Positions 57,876 to 64,000 of a stretch of DNA of 64,000 nucleotides are shown here, piece after piece (position 1 is the first letter of the stretch; every line of letters begins with the position of its first letter). The notes under the pieces were generated by a model that worked only from the letters and a program-made list of their open reading frames with translations, ran no database searches and was not told where the DNA came from. The stretch covers positions 127,350-191,349 of the forward strand of contig DASWZV010000129.1 of NCBI GenBank assembly GCA_036407095.1. Direction: 5' to 3'. Source of the DNA: Gp6-AA40 sp036407095. GTDB taxonomy: Bacteria; Acidobacteriota; Vicinamibacteria; Vicinamibacterales; UBA2999. A program made the translations under genes and the position numbers.

Positions 57876-58784
57876 TCAGTCATCGACAGGGCGCTCTACT
57901 CTCTCGATGATCAGGAACTCCACCGGGCCTCGTGTCGACTCCAGCTTGAGACCGAGCTGTTCCTGCAGCGCGGTGAAGACCGAGGCCGCATCGTCGAGGG
58001 ACGCGGCCGCACGAGGCGATAGCGACAGCGACTGCTGCGGTAAGAACTCCAGATCAAAGTCGAACTCACCAGGCAAGTCGGTGCGATCGACGACGTGCTG
58101 ACCCACATATCCGGCCAGGAAATCAGCAAGCGCCTGCATCGTGCTGTTGCCGGCGGTGTACACGTTGACGACTCCACCGCTCGAGCCAGGCCGTGCAATC
58201 ATCCGCGCGCTGCAGACAGGCCGTTCACCAGCAGCAACCGATGGGACGCGGATCGGCGCGGGACCTCGAGTACCGGCGGCCGCCTGTCGCTGCGCACGAA
58301 CCGGCGCGCAGTCCATCGTCGACTTCGTGAGCCTGGGCCCGAGCCGCCGATCGCGTCGTGAGACCACCAGCGCGAAGATCGGCGCCTCGCGTGTCTCGCG
58401 ATGCGCCACCATCTTGAATCGGTCGGCGAGCAGCGACTGCAGCATCAACGGCATCTGATCGGCCGGCGTGCCCTCTGGCGCTCTGGCGGCGATATCGAAG
58501 CGGTCCGACCAGGCCGGCAGGCCGATGTATTGATAGCCCGCGAGTCTGTACGCGGCGTTGATCAAGAGGCGAAACGGAGCGTTCGTCGTCGTGAACCGAT
58601 CGGGCAGCGTTCGTATCGACGTCGGGACATTTGGATCGTTGTTGCGCTTGACCGATACCACTTCGAACGTCGGGCGCTGCGAGGACTGCAACGAGATCGG
58701 CGCCTGGCCCGACACGGCGGCGAGCGAAGCAGACAGAGCGCTCACCACACATACCACGATCTGACGCGATCGAGCGGGATTCAC
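57876..58784 (-). CDS. TIGR03435 family secreted protein
   Basis: A 302-residue exported protein of a family largely restricted to soil Acidobacteria and relatives, function unknown. After the signal peptide there is PTFEVVSVKRNNDPN near residue 45, RFTTTNAPFRLLINAAYRLA, LQSLLADRFKMVAHRETREA, and the end LGLKLESTRGPVEFLIIERV. All are standard family blocks. It begins with GTG directly after the stop of the frameshifted paralogue (TGA at 58785-58787), so the two are a tandem duplication read together. Confidence 0.9.
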   Translation of the reverse strand: MNPARSRQIVVCVVSALSASLAAVSGQAPISLQSSQRPTFEVVSVKRNNDPNVPTSIRTLPDRFTTTNAPFRLLINAAYRLAGYQYIGLPAWSDRFDIAARAPEGTPADQMPLMLQSLLADRFKMVAHRETREAPIFALVVSRRDRRLGPRLTKSTMDCAPVRAQRQAAAGTRGPAPIRVPSVAAGERPVCSARMIARPGSSGGVVNVYTAGNSTMQALADFLAGYVGQHVVDRTDLPGEFDFDLEFLPQQSLSLSPRAAASLDDAASVFTALQEQLGLKLESTRGPVEFLIIERVERPVDD

Positions 58785-59725
58785 TCAGTCCTCGGTTGGA
58801 TGCTCGATGCTGTCGATCACGAGGTACTCGACTGGACCTCGTGTCGAATCGAGCTTCAGCCCAAGCTGCTTCATCGCGTCGAAAATCGTTGGCCCATCGT
58901 CGATCGGGGCGGCAGGTGTCGCGCCCACCGCAGGCGCTGTCGCCAGCCAGCGGGGTGGCGAAAACTCGAGATCGTAGTCATAGAGACCGGTGAGGCCGGT
59001 TCGATTGACAACTTGCCGCTCGAGGAACCCGGAAAGCGTGCGCGCCAGGACGTCGAGCTGCTGCCCTCCCGACCTGTAGAGCAACACGAACCCACCGTTC
59101 GATCCCTGAGCGCTCGTCATGGCGCTTGCCGTGCAAATCGGCCGTTCGGTTGGTGGCGGTGGCGTGAAGACGGCGTCAGGGCCGCGAGCACGCGATGCGG
59201 CGGCACGTTGCGCGCTTATCGCCTCGCAATCATCCGTGGTTTTCGACATCTTCGGTCCGAGCTTGCCGTCGCTCCGCGACATCACGAGCGCGTAGGCGCT
59301 TCCTTCGTTTCGGTGTGCACCTTCAGTCTGAAGCGCTCCACCAGCAGCGCTCGCAGCATCAGGATCGTCTGATCCGGAGTCGAACCGTCGGGCGCCTTGG
59401 CGGCGATGTCAAAGCGATCAGAGTCGAGCCAGCTGGGTCCTCCCTGAAGCTGATAGGCGAGCACGCGGTACGCTTGCGTGATCAGCATGCGCAGCGGCAT
59501 GTTCGTCGCCTCCAACCGCCCGGGCAGGATTCGCGTCATCATGTTCATTGGCGCGCTCTTGCTCGACTTCACCGACGCGACTTCGAACGTCGGCAAAGGA
59601 CTCTCAGGGGATGGAGGGGCGGGAGTTTGCGCGGACGCGATGGCCGCCATCAACGGAACGACCAGGACCCAGGAGACGCATGTTCGCCTTCTTCTGTCGT
59701 GTCGAGACCGCCAGGGTTTGGACAT
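58785..59725 (-). pseudogene. TIGR03435 family gene split by a frameshift
   Basis: The start (ATG 59725, then MSKPWRSRHDRRRRTCVSWV) and blocks TFEVASVKSSKSAPM, LITQAYRVLAYQLQGGPSWL and RALLVERFRLKVHTETKEAP match the neighbouring paralogue. The frame then ends with TRS at 59282. The rest of the family sequence (ALVMSRSDGKLGPKMSKTTD to DSIEHPTED) continues in another frame from about 59290. Comparison with the paralogue (REAPIFALVVSRRDRRLG) shows that a single base is missing in the codon after Pro. Either a real frameshift or a sequencing error. If intact, it would be about 313 residues. Confidence 0.85.
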
Positions 59726-59778
59726 AAGACTTTCCCACTTGCGTCTCAGCTTGTCTACAATTTCCGCCGGAGAGTACA

Positions 59779-61569
59779 TTGCCTTTGATGAGTTCCCGCG
59801 CTCGCGCCGTCGCTGTGTTCGTTTCGCTGTTTGGCGCATGTGTGTTGTCCGGTTCGGCGCAGCAGCCCGAGCCCGAGACCAAGCGTGCGCCGACGAAAAC
59901 GAAACCCTCTGGCAATCCGCTGAGTACGTATCAGCCGGTCACTGTTGAACGCCTGAAGAACCCCGAAGAGGGCAACTGGCTGGCGATCCGGAGGACCTAC
60001 GATGGGTGGGGCTTCAGTCCGCTCAAGGAGATCACGACAGGGAACGTCGCGCAATTGAAACCGGTCTGGAACGTCAAGACCGGCGTCGACACCGTGCACG
60101 AAGCGGCGCCACTCGTGAACAACGGCGTGATGTTCGTGTCGACGCCGAACAATCAGGTGTTCGCACTGAACGCGCGCACCGGTGCGATGCTCTGGCGGCA
60201 CCAGCGACCGAGACCAAAGGGCGCGTTCGTGCTGCATCAGACCAACCGCGGTGTCGCCTTGTACGGCGACAAGGTGTACTACGCCGCCGGCGAAGCGCTC
60301 CTCGTCGCGCTCGACGCGAAGACCGGCAAGGAGGTCTGGGCAAGGTCGGTCGCCGACAACAAGTCGGCGTACTACATCACGCTCGCACCGCTCGTAGCCG
60401 ACCGCAAGATCATGATCGGTGCCTCGGGCGGCGAATTCGGTGTTCGCGGCTTCATCGCGGCGTTCGATCCCGAGTCGGGCAAGGAGTTGTGGCGGACGTT
60501 TACCGTTCCTGCCCCGGGCGAGCCCGGAAGCGAGACGTGGCCGAAGGGCGATCAATGGAAGACCGGCGGTGCTCCGGTGTGGGTCACCGGCAACTACGAC
60601 CCCGAGACGAACATCGCCTACTGGGGCACCGGCAACGGCGGACCGTGGATGGGCGATCAACGGCCGGGCGACAACCTCTATGTCGCATCGACGGTGGCTG
60701 TCGATGTGGCGACCGGCCAGATCAAAGGCCACTTCCAGTACAACCCGAACGAGTCGTGGGACTGGGATGAGGTCTCGCCACCGCTGCTCATCGACTATTC
60801 GCGCAACGGACGCACGATCAAAGGACTCGTCAACGTGGCGCGCGACGGCTACGTGTGGTTCCTCGAACGATCGTCCGGACCGATCACGTTCGTCGAAGGC
60901 AAACCGTTCGTCACGCAGAACGTCTTCAAGAGCCTCGATCCGGTGACCGGCAAACCCGAAGTCAATCCCGATCACAAGCCGGGCACCGACAAGCGCGCGG
61001 AATTCTGTCCCGGCTCTCACGGCGGGAAGAACTGGCCTCCGATCGCCTTCAGCCCGCTGACGCGGATGATCTACATCCCCGCCAACAACAATCTATGCGG
61101 CGCACTCGTCGGCATCCCGGTGCAGTACAAGGCGGGCACGTCGTTCGCCGGCGTGCGCTTCGGCGGCCCGCCGTTGACGGCGCCCGGGGCCAAACACATC
61201 GGCGGCGAAGTGCAGGCGTGGAACGTCGACACCGGTATGCGCGTGTGGACGCACGAGTACCCGTCGAGCCCGAACTGGGGATCGATGCTCGCGACGGCGG
61301 GCGGCCTCGTCTTCACTGGTGGCACCAACGATCGCAAGCTCCACGCCTTCGACGCAGCCACGGGCAAGCTGCTCTGGGAAGCGGAGACGAACTCGGGAAT
61401 CGTCGCGCCGCCGAGCACGTTCATGGTCGACGGCAGGCAGTACGTCGCCGTCGAAACAGGATGGGCGGGCGACGTGGCCGGGATGAACGGTGGACTCAAC
61501 CGCCTGTTCCCCGGCAAATATCCGGATCCGCCGAAAGGTGGAGCGATCTGGGTATTCGCGTTGCCGTAA
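59779..61569 (+). CDS. PQQ-dependent dehydrogenase without haem domain
   Basis: A 596-residue periplasmic quinoprotein. After the signal peptide (to about 29) comes a PQQ propeller with VERLKNPEEGNWLAIRRTYD, GWGFSPLKEITTGNVAQLKP, ALNARTGAMLWRHQ, DAKTGKEVWARS, DPESGKELWRTFTV and DAATGKLLWEAE docking repeats. The cytochrome c domain of the protein at 54064 is absent, so electrons would go to a separate cytochrome. TTG 59779 has GGAGAG four bases upstream; ATG 59788 is a good alternative. It is divergent from the frameshifted TIGR03435 gene. Confidence 0.92.
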   Translation: MPLMSSRARAVAVFVSLFGACVLSGSAQQPEPETKRAPTKTKPSGNPLSTYQPVTVERLKNPEEGNWLAIRRTYDGWGFSPLKEITTGNVAQLKPVWNVKTGVDTVHEAAPLVNNGVMFVSTPNNQVFALNARTGAMLWRHQRPRPKGAFVLHQTNRGVALYGDKVYYAAGEALLVALDAKTGKEVWARSVADNKSAYYITLAPLVADRKIMIGASGGEFGVRGFIAAFDPESGKELWRTFTVPAPGEPGSETWPKGDQWKTGGAPVWVTGNYDPETNIAYWGTGNGGPWMGDQRPGDNLYVASTVAVDVATGQIKGHFQYNPNESWDWDEVSPPLLIDYSRNGRTIKGLVNVARDGYVWFLERSSGPITFVEGKPFVTQNVFKSLDPVTGKPEVNPDHKPGTDKRAEFCPGSHGGKNWPPIAFSPLTRMIYIPANNNLCGALVGIPVQYKAGTSFAGVRFGGPPLTAPGAKHIGGEVQAWNVDTGMRVWTHEYPSSPNWGSMLATAGGLVFTGGTNDRKLHAFDAATGKLLWEAETNSGIVAPPSTFMVDGRQYVAVETGWAGDVAGMNGGLNRLFPGKYPDPPKGGAIWVFALP

Positions 61570-61584
61570 GAAACGAAATGCAGG

Positions 61585-62010
61585 TTACTTCTCCGAAGCG
61601 TCTTTCCCGTCTTTCGGCGCACCGGTGCCCGACGATCCCATGAACAGCTTGCGGCCGTCGGTGAACGTCAGGTCGCGGCCGTTGGCGCGGTTCGATCCGT
61701 TCTTCGCGCGGTAGCCGTCGACGACGATCTCGGTGCCTTCGGGGAGGGAGTTCTTCGTCAGCCCTCGTCTCAGCAAGGTATTCGGCGTCCCCCCTTCGAT
61801 CATCCACTCCTCTGTCTTGCCGGCAGCGTCTTTCACCGCCAGATGGATCCATGTATGCGGGTTGATCCATTCCACGCGAATGACTGTGCCTTTCAGCTGA
61901 ATGGGCTTGTTCGCATCGAACTCCGCCGCGAACGAGTGATGGGCCGAGGCCGCGCTGCCGGCAAGCAGGCACGCGGCCACGATGACGAGCGCAAGACGAT
62001 AGGCACGCAT
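61585..62010 (-). CDS. DUF6152 family secreted protein
   Basis: A 141-residue exported protein: signal peptide ending AASA, then HHSFAAEFDANKPIQLKGTV and IRVEWINPHTWIHLAVKD, the DUF6152 signature with an N-terminal HH after cleavage. An OB-like single domain follows. Function unknown; His at the mature N-terminus and the NPHTWIH segment could bind metal. It starts one base after the stop of the gene at 62012, so the two are transcribed together. Confidence 0.9.
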   Translation of the reverse strand: MRAYRLALVIVAACLLAGSAASAHHSFAAEFDANKPIQLKGTVIRVEWINPHTWIHLAVKDAAGKTEEWMIEGGTPNTLLRRGLTKNSLPEGTEIVVDGYRAKNGSNRANGRDLTFTDGRKLFMGSSGTGAPKDGKDASEK

Positions 62011-62011
62011 G

Positions 62012-63046
62012 CTACTTTTTTGCTCCCGCCGCGGCCCGTTCTTCCTCGCGCGCGCCGCTCAAAATGCCTTCCATCCCGTAGTTTCCTTCGTGACAGGCGT
62101 ATTCGAACATGTCCTCGCCGGTGTTGATGTAGGGAATCGCCAGCGTCCACGGTTTCGTGAACGTCGTCGCATCGTCGATGGTGACGCGATAGTCGATCTC
62201 GCCGGGGCCGACGCGGGTGAAGCGCTCGACGAGGTGCAGATTCTCGGCGGCGCCGCGATAGAGGATCTTGTCGGTGAAGTTCGTGGTGTCGACCACGAGC
62301 GTCTCACCTTCCCATCGTCCGACCGAGTCGCCCATCCAGTTTCTGATGGACGAGGCGACGTGCGATCGGCCGTCGGTCGGGATCACGCGCGTGCCACCGA
62401 GCATCTCGATCTGGATTGCGACGTAGCCCGGGCCCTGCGTGATGCGGTAGTTGTTGTTGTAGGCAGTGGGACTCATCGCGCCCGGCATGCCACGCGTGAT
62501 GCAGCGCTCGAAGGTGCTGCGATCAAGCCAGGTGTCGGCGCCGCGGCCGCTCGCTCCCGCGCCGCGAAACGCCGGCCGCTTCGACTCGTCGGCGGCACGC
62601 TTCTTCGCTTCTTCCGTCTGGGCAGGCACCCGGCCGTCCGGCGGATCGATCACCAGCGACGTCCGCGGTGTAGTCACTTTCGTGCCGCGATCCCACCAGA
62701 AGTCGTTGTAAGCGCGCTCGACGTCGCCACGCGTTCCCTTCGAGCGCCCTTCATCGCCGCTCTGACTCTGCGCCCGTTTCTCGAGCGCCGCCACTTCTTC
62801 GGGAGTAAAGAACTCTCGCCCGTTCACGTTCGCGGGACGCTCGAACGGCGTGATCGTCCGGTTCGAGAAGGTGCCCTGCAGATCCGGCTCGCCCCAAGGC
62901 GTGCGCGGCGGCGTCCACTTTCTTGCGGCCGTCGTATTGTCGGCCGCTGTTGTGCCCGGACGGCCAGCCTGGGCTGCCGCAGGAAGCGGCGCGAGCACAG
63001 CCAGCGCACTCACCGCGACGATCACGGAGAGGAATCGTTCGGTCAT
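62012..63046 (-). CDS. Secreted protein of the GRWEG(Q/E)TLVV family, second copy
   Basis: A 344-residue exported protein with a signal peptide to about 26 (SALAVLAPLPAAAQ) and the conserved core TPWGEPDLQGTFSNRTITPF, NNNYRITQGPGYVAIQIEM, TDGRSHV, GDSVGRWEGETLVVDTTNF and WTLAIPYINTGEDMFEYACH. A paralogue lies at 18522-19415. Members are found beside DUF6152 proteins and PQQ dehydrogenases, as here, but have no assigned function. ATG 63046 is chosen because AGGAGA is eight bases upstream. Confidence 0.85.
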   Translation of the reverse strand: MTERFLSVIVAVSALAVLAPLPAAAQAGRPGTTAADNTTAARKWTPPRTPWGEPDLQGTFSNRTITPFERPANVNGREFFTPEEVAALEKRAQSQSGDEGRSKGTRGDVERAYNDFWWDRGTKVTTPRTSLVIDPPDGRVPAQTEEAKKRAADESKRPAFRGAGASGRGADTWLDRSTFERCITRGMPGAMSPTAYNNNYRITQGPGYVAIQIEMLGGTRVIPTDGRSHVASSIRNWMGDSVGRWEGETLVVDTTNFTDKILYRGAAENLHLVERFTRVGPGEIDYRVTIDDATTFTKPWTLAIPYINTGEDMFEYACHEGNYGMEGILSGAREEERAAAGAKK

Positions 63047-63164
63047 TCCGGTTCTCCTTTCGCCCACGGTCTCCACGACACACGCCTGCGCCGTAGGGTG
63101 GAGGCGATCGATTCGGCGCGCTCGCGATCGGCGAGCACGCAGACGGCCGATCGTACACCGAACC

Positions 63165-63779
63165 TCAGTTGAACCGGATGCCGATCGTCACCTGGAGAAA
63201 ATTGTGCGCCCAGTGGTCGAACTGTGGCTCCCCGTTCAACACAATCCGACCGGCCCGCCCGTACCAGAAGTCGACTGCGGGCGTCAGTGAAAAGCCACGT
63301 CCCAGGTATCGGTCATACCCTGTTCCCATCGTCCAGGACACGCCGTTCTCAGCAGAGGAGACGATCGGATCTGACTCTTCCGCTTCGATCGACACAAGCG
63401 CCCGTCCCACCCCTCCGCGTACGAACAGGCCTGATGCCGGACGGGGAAAGAAGGTCAACGTGCCGACGACATCTGTGGTGATGAAGGTGTTCCTGATCTC
63501 GGCGGGCGTCGTCATCTCCAGACCGAATCCGCCGCCGATCGCCATTCCGACGAGCATCCGTGGATTCAGCGCCCACCCGAGCCCGATGTCCGCCGCGCCC
63601 GCAGCCCCACGGCCGAGTCCGTCTCCCCCGACAGACACTTCTGCCGATCCGACTCCGATGTCCACACTGGCCCAGAACCCTTTGCGTTCCTGGCCATTCA
63701 CCGTCGCGGGACACATGCAACAGAGTGCGACGACGCTTACGAGAGGGAGCCACTGCCGGCCGTTCACCCTGAACCTCAT
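63165..63779 (-). CDS. Outer-membrane beta-barrel protein
   Basis: A 204-residue exported protein with a signal peptide (to about 28, VNGQ) and eight or so amphipathic strands (GFWASVDIGVGSAEVSVGG, GLFVRGGVGRALVSIEAEES, SLTPAVDFWYGRAG), ending FLQVTIGIRFN. The end F-N and strand pattern fit a small OmpA/OmpW-like barrel. The ATG at 63779 is preferred to the longer frame starting at 63959, which is low-complexity Pro. Function unknown. Confidence 0.82.
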   Translation of the reverse strand: MRFRVNGRQWLPLVSVVALCCMCPATVNGQERKGFWASVDIGVGSAEVSVGGDGLGRGAAGAADIGLGWALNPRMLVGMAIGGGFGLEMTTPAEIRNTFITTDVVGTLTFFPRPASGLFVRGGVGRALVSIEAEESDPIVSSAENGVSWTMGTGYDRYLGRGFSLTPAVDFWYGRAGRIVLNGEPQFDHWAHNFLQVTIGIRFN

Positions 63780-63895
63780 ACTTCCTGTAACGTTGGCCGC
63801 AATTGTAGCGAACAGGGCGTCTCGCCACCGAGTCGCCCATGAGCGCGGCTCACCCCGTTCCATGAAAGTCGGCGAGCGACTTTGAGAGCAGACAA

Positions 63896-63952
63896 CGGGG
63901 GAGACGGGGGGAACGGGATGGTCACACGGGGATAACGGTGGCAACGGGGGCA
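63896..63952 (+). repeat. G-rich tract of ACGGGG words (possible G-quadruplex)
   Basis: Runs GGGGG, GGGGGG, GGG, GGGG and GGGGG separated by short AAC/AGAC/ATAAC-type spacers lie in the last 110 bases of the window, upstream of the minus-strand barrel gene. The run spacing would allow four-stranded G-structures. The remaining non-coding bases to 64000 show no gene. Confidence 0.6.
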
Positions 63953-64000
63953 ACGGCAATTGTCGATTTTGATCACGTCGACGTCATGTCCCGTTTCCCC

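Noticed and set aside
62009..63172. A 387-residue plus-strand open frame
   Set aside because: Mirror of the GRWEG-family gene, which has a strong ribosome-binding site and signal peptide.

Overview
The window is GC-rich, gene-dense bacterial chromosome. It looks like an acidobacterium, most likely near the Vicinamibacteria. The pointers are a paired TIGR03435-type secreted protein locus, an 889-residue orphan FtsX/MacB-like permease of the type seen repeatedly in Acidobacteria, PQQ dehydrogenases, DUF6152, a cytochrome c/copper-monooxygenase fusion, and two members of a secreted family carrying a GRWEG(Q/E)TLVV(E/D)T motif. A YtxJ-like protein suggests bacillithiol is used. No prophage, insertion sequence, CRISPR array or rRNA was seen. 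This placement is inferred from gene content read by eye; no database search was run.

Layout. 1-5.3 kb: a partial secreted protein, a haem-plus-dicopper monooxygenase-like protein, an Ogt-type DNA alkyltransferase, a polytopic membrane protein and an NmrA-like reductase. 5.3-13.1 kb: a minus-strand operon of a REC-MEDS regulator, a stand-alone acyltransferase (FabD fold), an atypical kinase-fold protein and a 499-residue helical protein of unknown function; next to it are a REC-AraC regulator and a second REC-MEDS protein. 13.1-23.4 kb: an M16 protease, small lipoprotein, membrane protein, tRNA-Leu(CAA), a very small zinc-ribbon protein, bactofilin, YtxJ, a methyltransferase, an HI0933-type flavoprotein and a purine permease.

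23.5-30.2 kb is the most striking locus. Five closely packed genes encode a membrane-anchored NAD(P)H/FAD/2Fe-2S reductase, a membrane cytochrome-b-like protein, a 24-haem cytochrome c, a 12-haem cytochrome c and a beta-barrel porin whose linker is made of eight 15-bp repeats. Together they could carry electrons from the cytoplasm across both membranes. Downstream are an LPMO-like copper protein, IspG, a type II NADH dehydrogenase, a molybdopterin oxidoreductase, a KGG protein, YggX, and a radical SAM protein with a CCAEP tail coupled to an ATP-grasp enzyme. From 39.8 to 53.2 kb follow a POT peptide transporter, a LigD-type phosphoesterase, a DUF885 peptidase, YvcK/CofD, a nucleotidyltransferase-like protein carrying a probable insertion, TPM and LemA proteins, DinB, a large permease and a VapBC toxin-antitoxin pair. 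53.2-63.8 kb holds a secreted-enzyme region: CHRD protein, quinohaemoprotein dehydrogenase, tannase/feruloyl esterase, two TIGR03435 proteins (one frameshifted), a second PQQ dehydrogenase, DUF6152, the second GRWEG protein and an outer-membrane barrel.

A theme across the window is several families of short imperfect-palindrome repeats made of 7-10 base words. They sit between genes, at gene ends (where they seem to have added residues to several proteins) and, in at least one case, inside an open reading frame.
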